DNA of 64,000 nt from Aquatica leii (Eukaryota; Arthropoda; Insecta; Coleoptera; Lampyridae). Where the stretch lies: NCBI GenBank assembly GCA_035610365.1, contig CM069434.1, positions 99,312,806-99,376,805 of the forward strand, given 5' to 3'. The notes under the pieces are model-generated. The model worked only from the letters and a program-made list of their open reading frames with translations. It was not told where the DNA came from and did no database searches. Shown piece after piece: positions 23,971 to 36,431 of the stretch; position 1 is the stretch's first letter, and every line of letters starts with the position of its first letter. Position numbers and translations under genes: made by a program.

Positions 23971-24625
23971 TGTTACTGCTAACGCTGGCGCGAACAAACA
24001 TAGGCTGGGTAGCAATGCGAGAAAACCCCAAGTCGACTAAGCTAACAGAAGCAGGGCTACAAGTAGCAAGAATTTAGGTTCTTTCCGTAGTAGCAGCAAC
24101 AATAAAACCACCAAACATTAACTGGTTGATTCACGCCTACTATCTATGACAATTAAAGTCCTTGCGTGGGGATACAACTTCCGTTTCGCTACTAAATCAC
24201 CGGAAACGGTTACCTAATGATATGCGAATTACAATACGCAAAAAAGTCTAAGAGTAGCCAAGACAGTCCTTACAGAGTTATGATTTATCTAAGGGTACTA
24301 CTGCTTCGAAATCCGCTAATGCGAGTGAAGACACCAAAACTACTATCGGAATTCTTCATTAAAAACAAGTAGCAAGCGAACTTTGAAATTTTAAAATCCC
24401 AAACTAGTGGATCCATAAACAAAATGCAGCTGGTTCCAAAAATTCGCTGTTCTCGTTTTGTATATAAAGATGGCTACCTCTTAATGCATTTTTATCTTAA
24501 AGCATGCGTATAACGTAAAATTGGTTTAACTTGTAAATAGTGTTTCACGTCCCGGAAAAAGCATAGAAAATAACTAATGCATCGAAAAATATGGATATGA
24601 ATAATTAAACAAAATAATCGTAACA
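23971..24625 (-). repeat. Gypsy 3' LTR, 655 bp
   Basis: On the minus strand the segment begins TGTTACGATTATTTTG directly after a purine-rich tract and ends GCGTTAGCAGTAACA, so it has the TGTTAC...GTAACA ends expected of an LTR. It lies 410 bp downstream of the gypsy pol stop. A TATATAAAGATGGC-like stretch occurs near 24465, complementary strand considered. The matching 5' LTR was not found at the other end near 29340, so identity between LTRs cannot be used to date the insertion. Confidence 0.75.
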
Positions 24626-24638
24626 ACTCTCCCCTCAC
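24626..24638 (-). other. Polypurine tract
   Basis: GTGAGGGGAGAGT on the minus strand ends exactly where the LTR starts with TGTTAC. This is the plus-strand DNA primer site used by LTR retrotransposons. Confidence 0.7.
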
Positions 24639-25034
24639 AAAATAAAGGACAGAAATCTCACTTTCTGGCCGTCAAAATCACTACATTTGAAATATAGGAC
24701 ACCAAATATCAAAATTTAAAAAAACGAGTGACCTTTCGCATGATAATATGGATAAAGTAGCAATTAAATTCAAAAGAATATTTCAACTAACATTTAAACC
24801 GTCGGGTCGCCTATAACTTAGATTGAAAAAAATAATTTAAAAAAAAAGAAAAATTCACAAAAAAAAATGAGAGAGAAATAACAAAAAGAAATGATTCACT
24901 TAAGAGAAAAAAAATAAAAACTATCATCGGGAAAAAAACAAAACAAAATCTTTTCCCCTCTAAAATATCCATGCCTTAAGACCTAGAAACAAACAGAAAT
25001 AAAATTAGAGAATTTTTTTTCCTTAAATAGACAA

Positions 25035-28000
25035 TCAACTAAAGCTACCATTATCGATCTTATGTATCTTTAAATCTTTGGCATGCCAATTTCCACACAT
25101 GCGTTTATCTGGATCTTTGAGCTGATAAATAAACCTAGATAACTTTTTGTCAATAACAAACGGTCCAACATACTTTGGTGCCAGCTTAGACGTAAAGTCT
25201 TTGGCAGCGTCAGATAATGTATAATTTCTTCGCCAAACAAAATCGCCCACATGAAATTCGTCAGGCCGGCGACGAAGATTATAATAAATCTTAGAGCGAT
25301 TATAAGTTTTTGTAAGACAAACCTTGACTTCTTTGTATATGCGTTGTAGAGTTTCAGCACATGTATTCAGTTTGTCGTTGCCTCGGTCAAACAAAAGTTT
25401 AGGATCTTGTTCTCCGTTATGTTTACTATTGCCACGCAGTGAAATTTCTCGACTAAAATTAAGAAAATAAGGAGTATGGCCAGTCACGTCGTGTTTAGAT
25501 GTGCGTATAGCACAGGCTACTTGCGGTAGGTATTTATCCCATTCTTTTTGTTTGTCCGACACGTAAGCTGTTAACATAGTCTTAAGCACCCGGTTAATCC
25601 GTTCGGTAGGGTTTGCTTGTAGATGGTATAAAGCTGTAAAAGAAATTTTGCAGTCATATAAATTCGCCAATGTCGTAAATTCTCGACTTCTGAATTGGAC
25701 TCCATTGTCGCATATAATCCGCTTAGGCACACCAAACATGAGAAAAACATTTTCTTCTACATGGCGAACAATCGCGTTTGCCGTAGCTTGTCGAAGCGGA
25801 AATACTAAAGGAAATTTTGAGAAACAGTCAGCTACCACAAGGATGTATTGATAAGCGCGAGACGAACGAGGTAAGGGTCCCATCAAATCCAGGCATATAA
25901 CTTCCCACGGTTTAGAAACGTTTGTATGTCCGCCCATATGTCCAGGTGGGGGTCGCTGTTCAACTTTAACTTTAACACATACCTGACATCGTCGGACGTA
26001 ACTAGCGACATCATCTCTCATCTCTCATGTCGTCGTGGCAACGTTGCAACACCTCTCGTCGTTGATTTTTTGGTACAACAATTTTCCAATCTTCACCTTC
26101 TTTCGTAAGTTCAGGGTAAAGGCTTTTAACATGTTTGTATAACTGAGAATCTGTTACACGCCAGTTAGGAAACTTTATGGGATCGCTTTGTACACGATTA
26201 CACATCCGCGAATACCAGCGATCTGATTTATTATGAAGTGTCGCAATTTCATCAACAGCAGGAACGGCGCGTGACAACGCATCAGGAACGACGTTATTTT
26301 TTCTTTTTCTATGTATAACATTATAGTCATACTGTTGCAGACGGACCGCCCAACGGTCTATTCGACCTGTCGGATCTTTGATGTTGTGAAGCTATTTCAG
26401 AGCGTAGTGGTCGGTGACTACATCAAATTTGGTTCCCGCAATATACGGGCGAAGTTTTTCAATTGCGAACAAGATCGCCAAACACTCACGCTCAGTCGTG
26501 CTAAATCGACGTTCATTAGGTGTAAGAGAGCGACTGATGTAACATATAACTTTTTCTCCTTCGGGATAAGTCTGTGACAGCACAGCGCCAAGTCCATAAC
26601 CCAACGCATCCGTTTGAATGGTGAAAGGTCGAGTAAAATCCGGACAAGAAAGCACGGGAGCAGAAATAAGACGTTCTTTGATGGTTTTAAAGGCTGAGTC
26701 GTACTCGTCATTCCAATTAAACTTATTGTTCTTACGAAGCAATCGCGTCATAGGAGAAACGACTGTGGAAAAATTAAGCACAAACCGTCTGTACCAAGAC
26801 GCCATTCCCAAGATTCTGCGGACTTCGGACACCGTTTTAGGTGTAGGTATTTTTAAGACAGCTTCAACTTTTTTAGGATCAACCAAAAGCCCTTTAGAAT
26901 TAACAACATATCCCAAGTAACGAAGTTCCGGTTTGCAAAAATGACATTTCTCTTTACTTACGGTTAAGCCAGCCGCGGCTACCCGTGAAATTACTTCTTT
27001 TAAGACTTCCAAGTGTTTGCTAAACGTAGGAGTACAAATGATGATATCGTCAAGATACGTAAAAGCGTAAGGTTTAAGATCTGCTCCAACGACTCGGTCG
27101 ATAAGTCGTTGCCAAGTAACTGGGGCGGTATGAAGCCCAAACGGTAATCTTGTAAACTGGAACAAACCGCGATTTGGAACAGTAAAACTTGTGTACGGTC
27201 TACTGGACTCGGCTACTGGTATTTGCTAGTAGGCAGATTTAATATCTAAAGTCGTTAAAAATTTAGCATCTCGTAATTTGTTTAGAATGTCGCTCACGTA
27301 CGGGAGAGGATATGCGTCCGGTTGACTGACTTTATTAAGTTTGTGGTAATCAACGCAGAAGCGATACTTGCCATCTTTCTTTTTAACCATTACAATAGGA
27401 GATGACCAAGCCGAAGTTGAAGGTTCTACGATGCCTTTTTCAAGCATCTCGTTAAGTTCAGTGTCGACATGCATCTGAAGCGCCGGAGAAATAGGATAAT
27501 ATCGTTGCTTGATGGGAGGTGAGCTTGTTTTAATTTCGTGTTCTACCAAGTGAGTACAACCTACACCATTACTCATCAAAGCGAAAGCTTCATCTACAAC
27601 ACGCGCAAGTTCTTCTTGCTCATTACTACTCAGAAGCTCAGTAGCTTGGATAGCGTCAACATGCTCTGCATGTGGAATGTTATAGAATGTCCACTCATTA
27701 TGACGAAGATCGGATACAATTCCCATTTCTTTCCAAAAATTATTACCTAAAATAAGGACGTGAGGAAGATCAGGGACAACCAAAATGTCAAAAATTTTTG
27801 CTCGATCACGTACTACTATATGAGCCGTAACAATCCCTATACACGAGCACTTATTTCCATTACCGACGGTACAAACAATGTTTTCAGAAAGAGACAAATC
27901 GCAGATGCCCTTAAGAATGTCCCATCCTTGACGACCCAAGATTGTACTGGTCACTCCGGAATCTAAGAGTCCAAACAACTCCTTTCCAAAAATAGAAACT

Positions 28001-29300
28001 CGAAGGTATGGTCTTTCATCGTTGACAGCATGACTAAGTATAAAATCTAACAGTACACGTTGCTTAAGAGGTAGATCGTTGTCATGATTGATATCAGTAA
28101 TAACATCTGCCCTAGATTGCGAAGACATTATTGGGCTGCTTAACGTCTTCGATTCACGTTTCCCGAACAAGTAGTACATGTGATTACCGTTACGTCAGAG
28201 CGACCACAGCGTTAATTACGTAATAAATGATCACTTTTCCAACAATTCTAGCAAGATCCTAAGATTCTGAGAGCAGACACATCTGGAGTTTCGATGTTTG
28301 GGTTAGACGTAAAGGCGGCGCTTGCTTCCTCCATAGCACACACTTTGTAGCTAGTGCGGGACTTGCGATATGCTAGATCTGGTTCAAGTACCTGAGATGG
28401 TAGTGGAAGGTTTCTGAATTTAGACGTGCGTATGTTTGCGTCTTCAATCATCTTACAGTAGTTGCAAAGTTGAGCAATATCTGTAAAAGAATGTAGAGCC
28501 AGTTGAGTCTGCAAATAAGGTTGCAAATTTCGTTTAATCAACTCCACACGTTGTATTTCTGGAGGAATTTGTGAAAGACGATTGAACAAACTTTCCTTCA
28601 TGGCGATGTAAATAGTAACCAGTTCGTCAGCTCCCTGTGTCCTCAAACGAATTTCGTCCCACAAGCTTATTTCATAATCACATGGTTGAAACGCAGACTT
28701 TAAAGCACAAACTAATTCGTCCCAACTATGAACTGAGTTTCAAATTAAGCGATACCATACTCGAGCATTTCCTGTAAATAATTCAATGGCTGCAGCGAAT
28801 AATTGACCTTTAGACACATTTCGTGGTACTCGTGTTTCTTCTACTTCTTCCAAGAAACTAGATAATCTAGACTCGCCATTAAAAGTTATCCTCCACTTGT
28901 TGATAGATAAAAAGCTAGCCGAAGAGGTTTCTGATAGATGGTTTAGATCATTCTTTGCAGAAGATTGTCGATTGATTGCGTTTACAAACGGTGGATAATC
29001 TGTAGGAGGGCGACTTTGCCTAACGTCTTCGGTAGGAAAATTGGGAGCAACTGTGTGCTGATCGACAACTACAGGAGCTTGCTCTTCGCCATCTACCGAT
29101 GAATGATGAGAAGAATCCGATGAACAAGACTCTTCATCTTTATTTTCTTTGTTAGTTCTAAGGTTAGACCGTGCGTCAGTTGAAGGCTCAACTTTTGCTT
29201 CTAAAATATTTAGCAATTCTTTACATTTTTTTCAAGGACTTCCTTCCGCGACTCCACATCGCCTTCGACTATTCTACTTAAACGATTTTGAACGTGAATC
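25035..29300 (-). pseudogene. Ty3/gypsy gag-pol, nearly full length with few lesions
   Basis: Gag runs from about 29300 to 28240. A one-base slip in an A-run near 29225 separates its N-terminus from LLNILEAKVEP, and a TGA at 28740 stands at an Arg codon. A CCHC knuckle (C..CWKSDHLLRN) near 28250 carries stops. Pol (28179 to 25035, a different frame) has protease LLDSGVTS, RT with PPIKQRYYPISPALQ and YLDDII, and RNase H with IQTDALGYGLGAVL and VVTDHYALK. Integrase has YVRRCQVC, then ICLDLMGP, ICDNGVQF and NPTERINR, so the DDE triad is present, and a C-terminal MET-type domain with VGDFVWRRNYTLSDA. Lesions in pol: TAG at 27226 and about 26390, both at Trp codons, and a frameshifting deletion at 26010-26022 that removes about 25 residues with the His pair of the HHCC finger. 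No env-like frame is seen. Confidence 0.93.
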
Positions 29301-29346
29301 AACAAGTTGGCCACAGTGAGGTAAGAAAAAAAAATCGACTTTCTTT

Positions 29347-29385
29347 GATATACGACATATTGCGGTTTCCACGACGATATCTCAT
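29347..29385 (-). repeat. Right TIR of the split DNA element
   Basis: Partner of 21110-21150 in inverted orientation. It abuts the 5'-truncated gypsy, marking where the host element resumes. Confidence 0.75.
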
Positions 29386-32300
29386 CTAAATTTTAAGTAT
29401 TTTAAGTAGTTACAAACTTAAGCGCTTAAACACGAATGATTCTAATACAACAGTAATTAGAAAGACAAATGATTATTAAGGAAACTAATTTCAATTAGTA
29501 TTTTTTAAAACATTAAATCATGTGGGCTTAATATTCGATCCATACGCATTTTCAGGTAGTAATAATCACATTTTGTAATATATTTCTTTTTTTTCAGTTT
29601 ATTTTAAACTGGACATTGCAATCGACAATGTAAGTAAATATGAAAAAAATATTTTAATATTAACAATAAAATATAAACAAAAACAGATAGCTGGGGAGCT
29701 TTTTCGGTATGAAGAAGGTTAAATTATTATCTTTTTTTGTAATTTTTATTATTGTATCGATAACAGACAATACCTTACAAAATGAAAGATTTTGTTGGTT
29801 TATAATGCTTGTAAAACATTTGTGGATTTTATTCATAAATAATGTATTATAAAACTTTAGAAGTAAACTTTGATTATTGGAATTTTATTGTTTTATTGTA
29901 AGGTGTTTAACGATTGAAATAGTTGCACATGCATTTTTTGTTTTTTTAATATAGTTCTAATTGAAAAGCTTTATAGTATTATTGAATAATAAAATACGGT
30001 AATTCGAATTCGGTTTCTAAAATAAACAAAAAAATTAAACTTTAACAATAGACTGGGAGAATTCTTGTGTTCTTTTTTGCATATGAACGTACAAGATACT
30101 TAATCTCAAAAAGTTTAGTTTATATACTTGTAAAAAGTAAAAATAAATAAAGTATCTCTATCTATTAATAGTTTTTATATTTGACAAAAATAATTAGAAT
30201 TGCAATCAAAGCATGAAATTTTATAAATTATATATTTTCATAAACTTTTTAATTTTGAAAAAACGAACCCGTTTTATATGCAATTTTAACAATAGAGAAT
30301 GATTTTAGCAAAAAATTTTAAAAGTATGTTAATTCTTACACACGGTTGGCAATTTGGTCTATCGCAAACAATATGTAAAGTTTTTAAAGATTTTTTTATT
30401 AAATTGTCTAAAAAAACCTTGGTCTGTTAAAGATAGAAATTTCTACCGTTCCGTTCTAATAAGATATGTTTCTATAAAAAAAAACTACAAAACCCTAAAA
30501 ATTTTCTTAGTATAAGAATTATTTTTAAAATATTCGTACGGATTTTAATCTCATTGCAATAATTTTATGCCTACAATCAGGTTTATGTCTTTGGAACCGT
30601 CGCGACGCGGAAAACCATTACACTGAAGCTAACTAATGTTACTACGTTTTTTATAGCAAAACTGATAGTAAAATTTGTTGACCGGTTATAATTACTAATT
30701 TTTTAAAACTTCAGTAAACAAAAACATTAGTAATAATATATTTTTGCTCTTATTGATATAACAAAAAGTTGTGATAAAATATACGGTATTACAGACTTAT
30801 TTACCTGTAACGGCTAATACATTTTTTTGTTGAGTAAACTTTACGTAAAACCATGCTTGTTAAAACAATAATAAATTGTATTCGTGATCTTAGTAATTAC
30901 ACGGTGAAAGACAAGAAATAAAATATTAACTTCGTGTCTTAGTTGCAAAGAAGTGTAATTTACTTTACATCATTTACTCTGTGATTTTCTTTTTCTTGTC
31001 TTAAGCTTAAGCAGCATAACAATATAAAACAAAAGTCGATGTTTTGCTTAAACGTAATGTTTTTACTGGTGACTATCGATTTTACGTTTAGGTTAGAAAT
31101 TAGGACACGGACATTCAACAACATTCGTCTTTTTTAAATTTTTTCCAAATTAAGAGAACCAAATATAGATGTTCAACAAGGATAATCTACATTGTTATCC
31201 AAGTTTATTTTAATTAGAAATTCTTTGTTAAAATAACTTAAAATTTTAATCACGTTCCGGTTGGTTGAGTTATATTAAAATAATGTATTGGAAAATAACA
31301 ATTGACTAGAAAATAAAGTTTGTCTTGAAAGTCTATAATTATTTTAATAACACGCCGTTAATGATTGTTTTTATACATAAATTTTAATCAAACGTGTCTT
31401 CGTTTTATAGTATAAGCCGCTTTAGAACTGCATGTTTCTATGCATCAGATCATGCAACATGACATTTATATTGTAGGTAATCTACTATGTAATTGTGCCA
31501 ATGAGTAATTTTTTTTTAAATAATAAATTTATTCTACCTACGTTGACACATATTACCAATACGTATAATTTTGTAAACGCCAATAAAATAACTATTAATT
31601 AAATAAGAGTTATTTTTTATTTACTTTAAAAACCGAATAATTTATTCATTTTGTTCAAAGTGCATAAACGTCTATAAAGTCATTTTAAACATTAAACCGA
31701 TTTGGCCATTTTCCAAAAATCTATTTTATACACCGATTACTTACTGATACAAATGTTACGGAAGCGCAAAAATACAAATCACAAGCATGTATTTTTCGTT
31801 AAAGTGTTACTATAAAATGTTCAAGTTATTTTCATCATTTTCCAACTGTAAACCGATTTATTTTTATTACACATTACGTTAATATAGAAAGGTAGAGATT
31901 TTAAATGTGCCAAATAATTTACAAGAAAAATTAGAGCTCTTAGATACGTTGGAATCTAACCTAATAACGCCATTATTTATGTTCGTTTTAACACATAAAT
32001 TAATTATATTTAAAATTAGCGTAGTATAAATAATGTTATTTTGTATATAAATACACAATAAATTATTTTCCTGCTTAATCAAAGAAGTATCGTTTATGTT
32101 ATGTTTAACACGAATAATAAATGTTTATTTCTTTTTTTATGTTATTTAATTGCTTAATTAAATCAAATCTTTGTCGGATATTTTTTAAATTGATGTAAAT
32201 GCTTGTTAAGTTGTTATTTATATTTATATTGCTTGTTAAGTATTTTGAATTAAAAGAAAATGCGAAAAAATAAATATATAACAAACGATTTAATTATATT

Positions 32301-33490
32301 ACAAACACAATTTATTTTACAAACTTTTGTTTGTTGCATTTTATCTAAAAGTTTTTTTTAATATATGTTTTAGTAAAATTGCGCTTATTGTCATTTTTTC
32401 TTTTAATTGGTTTAGTTTTTTTTTAAAACAATTTTAGTTTGTAGTTGTCAAATTTATTTATTAATTTTAGGATTTTTGTAACAGTATCTAGTCAACACAA
32501 ATTGAATTTCTTTTGACTCACGTTATCAGGACTTTATAATTTTTAACAAAAACAATTATTTATAAAAAATAAGAACTTTTGTATTATATCTTTTAAACGT
32601 CTTAGAATTGTTATTTTGTTTAAAAGCAATACTGTTTAAGTTTTTGCTTAATCAATTTTATTGTTATGTTTTAAAAGTAGCAAAACTGTTTTCTTTGTTA
32701 TGTACGTACACTGCGGCAAAAAATAATTGGACATTTTTAAGCGCGACCTGCAAGGTAGGCAACCAAACTCACGTTGTAACTTAAAGTTTTAAATTCTTCT
32801 TCGCCGAGTTTTCTATTTATTTATGTTCTTTCTTAAAGTAATTAAAAAAATTTAATTTTTATTTATGATAAAATAAGTTCCATCTATAGCTCGAATATGA
32901 TAAATTGTATGCTCAAATATGAAACTACTGTACTAATTAGCCTAAAAGTCTTAATATATCTAGATTAAATTAAAGTCAACATTCCGATTTTCTTTGCAAA
33001 GAAACCATTAAAATGTAATTAGTGATCGAACAATTGCCGTATAAATTCTCATTACTTTTTTTAAATTATCCGTATAAAAAATTAAAGGATACATGTCTCC
33101 CTTTATTTATAAAATCAAGTCTAATTTCTCATACGGAAAATTCCAAATAAAATTTGAAAATACATACCTATGCTGTAAATCTAAAAATCACAAAATTAGA
33201 AAAATGCGAAATGGATGTTTTTGCTTTCTCTTCGTAACATTTAATTTAAGTATTAACTATTTTGAGAGAATATAAATTTAATAGTAATGAACTGAAATTT
33301 GCAATTTCGTAGCATTTTTTTTTGTTTTAGATTATTATAGTAGCTACTACATTTTAAGAAAAATAATACCTTAGATTTTATTATAAATTATAGATAAACA
33401 TTATTTATATTACAAGAACAAAACTAGATACAGAAAATCCTAAGGAAAAACATGATTAAAAAAGTATTTATTATTTTATTTAAATATTTG
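29386..33490. other. About 4.1 kb AT-rich sequence, no recognised gene
   Basis: Extremely AT-rich, with no open frame above 67 codons. Read on both strands; no transposon motif was found apart from TACACTGCGGCAAAAAATAA at 32707, which is vaguely like a Tc1/mariner terminus. Confidence 0.55.
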
Positions 33491-33675
33491 TATTTCACCT
33501 GCTAATAATGGGCGTAATATTCATTATTGGTAATACATTGCCGTAGACGGTTTGGCATCAAAATAATTAAATTGGCACAGACATTAGTTCCTCAAAATCT
33601 ATCCCACACGTTATTAATATGGCGATACAAGTTGTTTATATTTCGTTTTTCTATGTTATTGTTCAGTTCGTCGTT

Positions 33676-34430
33676 CTACCCACGCACGGCCGCCGCCCAC
33701 AAATTCTCTATAGGGTTCAAATCCGGTAACTTAGTTGACCAACGGATTCTTTCCACTTCTGGATGTTGTAAAAACCATTCTTGAACTACCACTGCCGTAT
33801 GTATAAGAAAATTGTTCTGAACAAACCGAATTGGTCCTTCGGGATAAACTACTCGTACGGAGGACAACATAACGTCTTCCAAAATTGTCAGGTAAGTTTG
33901 AGCAGTTAAGCGTCCATCGACACGTGTTAATTCTCCTGGGCCAGCATCACCCATCCATCTCCACTACACAGCACTAATTCTCCCACTTCTCTTGTTCGGT
34001 TGCACAAGTTTTGATTCATATCTAGAATTACGTAGCTTCCAAAGACCTTTTTTACTATTTTTGGAAGTGCAGAATGTTTTTTCATCTAAAAAAACAACAC
34101 CTTTCCAATCAAAATTTAAATGTTCTTCTGAAAACTGCAATTTCCGGTAGGCATTTTCTTCAGTTATTACAGGTTTCTTTACAGGTCGATAGCAGCTTAT
34201 TCTTTTAGCTTTCAAAGTATTTCTTATTGTGTGCAAATTGCATTATAGCTGCAGTCTTTCGGCAATGGTAGCGGAAAATGTGTCAAACTAGCATCTTAGA
34301 TAATGTTGTCTTTTTCAACACTGGATAAGAGAAATGGCCTTCCACTCCTATGAGCAGTCTGCAAAAGACGATCATTTTCCGCGCTTTGTTCTTCGCGTTG
34401 AACTCAATAATGAACCACACTTTTCTAATA
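33676..34430 (-). pseudogene. Tc1/mariner transposase relic
   Basis: The minus strand carries the catalytic half of a Tc1-type transposase. TIRNTLKAKRISCYRPVKKP closes the helix-turn-helix region, then come VFLDEKTFCTSKN (first catalytic Asp), GDAGPGEL, IRFVQNNFLIH and LPDLNPIENLW (third acidic residue). In active relatives the second Asp lies in a QDN motif; here it reads QNN, so the catalytic triad is broken. A stop interrupts the stretch between RSGRISAV and the following Trp-rich segment. The N-terminal DNA-binding part (34430-34240) is recognisable only across frame changes. The enzyme would cut and paste its own element. Terminal repeats were not identified. Confidence 0.88.
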
Positions 34431-34687
34431 AAACAAATACTAGTTAATTAAAACTGCGCAAAAAAGTTTACGTTTACTGAAAGGCACCGATAAAGTAATT
34501 TTATTAATTTAAGTAAAAAAGGTACGTCCTTCAAGTTAACAGTACAAGGTTAGCAGAATTAAATAAAATATATTTAGGAATTTGTTGCGAAAAAAAAATT
34601 GTAGCATTCATACTTTTTTAGTTATGCGTTCTAAAAAGTGCTTTAATGAATTTATTTTCTTTTAGACATAATACTTTCACCATAAAA

Positions 34688-34738
34688 CATATTAAAATAT
34701 TTTTAAGGTAAATGATGTATTATTTATTTAGAATAATA
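34688..34738 (-). repeat. Left copy of a repeat flanking the Harbinger element
   Basis: On the minus strand it reads AATAATACATCATTTACC, then TTAAAAATATTTTAAT, and is preceded by GACGAAGAACTTAGACC, then AAGTTCGAAAGCTCGC (34741-34780). The tail resembles the 3' regions of Penelope-like elements, where a hairpin-forming GAAGAA...CGAAA block precedes an AT-rich end. A second, inverted copy lies at 38993-39043. Confidence 0.6.
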
Positions 34739-35157
34739 TAAATGCGAGCTTTCGAACTTGGTCTAAGTTCTTCGTCAGGCAAAATTAAATTAATATGACA
34801 TAGGGCCGGTTGCAGAAACGAGAATTAAAAAGATAATTCCAGTTTACTTTGTAAATCTCGGATTATATATGAAAAATGGTTGCAGAAACGTGACTTATAT
34901 AAAAATAATACAAATTACGGTAACTCCGGATTAATTAGTTCGAAATGTAGTTTTTGGGTTGCGTAAAAATATAATCCTGGATTACTTGACGAATAAGTCC
35001 AGATTATAATAATCCAAGAAATCGGCGTATTATATTGACAAATTTCTTATATAGTATAGTTTTCATTCAAAAGTAAGTATAATAGATGGAATATACTTAC
35101 ATTAAAACTAAAGATATAAACAGTTCATCATCTAAAATATATTTATATATTAACAGA

Positions 35158-36223
35158 ATGTCCGACACTTCATTGTCAAGTTTAGATAGTGGTGACGAAA
35201 TACATGTGCCAAGACATGCTTTATTTCGAGATAGAGCAAACCCAATGGAGATGTTTGACAATATAGATTTTAAATCTCGATTTTGGTTTTCAAAGAATAC
35301 TGTAACTGAAATGCTCAATATATTTGGACATGAGTTTCAAAGAGTTACTCGACGAAATAAAGCAATTACACCGAAGGATCAGTTATTAGCGACGTTACGA
35401 TTTTTGGCAACTGGTTCATTTCAACAGGTAACACAATTTTAAAAGAATATAAGATTGGTTGCTAAATTTATATAATATTGGCAGATTGTGGATAATACAT
35501 TTCACGTGCACAAAAGTACTGTGTCCAGGGTTATAAGAAGTGTTACACATTGTATAGCTCGACTGAAACCTGAATATATAAACATGCCAGCAACACGAGA
35601 AGAACAGCACCAAGAAGTCGTCCGTTTCTACAACATGCATGGATTTCCTGGTGTTATAGGTGCTATTGATTGCACCCATGTAAAGATTGAGTCACCAGGG
35701 GGAGAAAATGCTGAAACATTTAGAAATAGGAAAGGATTCTTTTCCATAAATGTCCAGGCAGTTTGTGACTCAGCTTTAAAAATACATAGTATTGTAGTAC
35801 GGTGGCCAGGGTCTGTGCATGACAGCACAATTTTTAATGGCTTTCCACTTAAAGTGGATCTAGAAATTGGAGAATATGGAAACTTTTATCTTTTAGGTGA
35901 TAACGGATACCCTTGTAAGTAAATATTATAATTAAGATAAATTGTCTCTACTCTGTACATGTTTCAACAAGAAATCCAATAGAACGCCTATTTGGAGTAA
36001 TCAAAAGACGGTTTGCATGCTTATCTGTAGGAATGCGTATAAAATTAGATCGTGTGTTGACAACTATTGTGACATGTTGTGTACTCCACAATATTGGAAT
36101 AATACATAATGATGATTTTTTGGAAGAGGATATACCTGAAGCTGCAATAGTGATACCGGTAGTTCAAGAAGACCTAGACACGTCAGTGAGGGCAACATTG
36201 GTGAACACAGTATTTGCTAGATA
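35158..36223 (+). pseudogene. PIF/Harbinger transposase (HARBI1-like nuclease), internal deletion
   Basis: Exon 1 (35158-35427) starts MSDTSLSSLDSGDE and ends at a GT donor after SFQQ. Exon 2 starts at 35485 (IVDNTFHVHKSTVSRVIRSV, the HTH area). The DDE nuclease follows: GVIGAIDCTHVKI (first Asp), VVRWPGSVHDSTIF (second Asp), LLGDNGYPCK, then after a gap NPIERLFGVIKRRFACLS (Glu), LHNIGI and a C-terminus ending VNTVFAR at 36223. About 30 residues normally found between GDNGY and the IERxFG motif are missing, replaced by about 50 bp with stops that is too short to be an intron. All three catalytic acids survive. It would act with the neighbouring Myb/SANT-like protein to move the element. Confidence 0.85.
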
Positions 36224-36431
36224 ATTCTATAGTATCCTACATAGCAACTTTTTTAAACAATTATTATTGCTTATATATAATTATAGAAAACATTTGGAAA
36301 CAAGAGAATAAATAACAATGTAACTTGCATTTTAATATTAAATAAATATAAATAAGTTTGAACGAGATTTTTTTATTTTTAACTAAATCATACTATATAG
36401 TTATGCAATATATGATTAAGACAATTCAATA

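Larger units (their letters stand above)
21110..29385 (-). mobile_element. DNA element with about 39-bp TIRs, split by a gypsy insertion
   Basis: 21110-21150 and the reverse complement of 29347-29385 share ATGAG, then ATATCGTCGTG, then AACCGCAATATGTCGTAT, with two or three differences. The left copy lies just downstream of a transposase-like pseudogene (21187-23558, minus). The right copy follows the truncated 5' end of a gypsy element. The simplest reading is a roughly 2.9-kb DNA transposon into which a gypsy (23971 to about 29340) inserted. The exact outer ends and target duplication could not be fixed. Confidence 0.6.

Noticed and set aside
32707-32730. Tc1/mariner-like terminus TACACTGCGGCAAAAAATAA
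   Set aside because: No inverted partner was found near the Tc1 relic at 33.7-34.4 kb.
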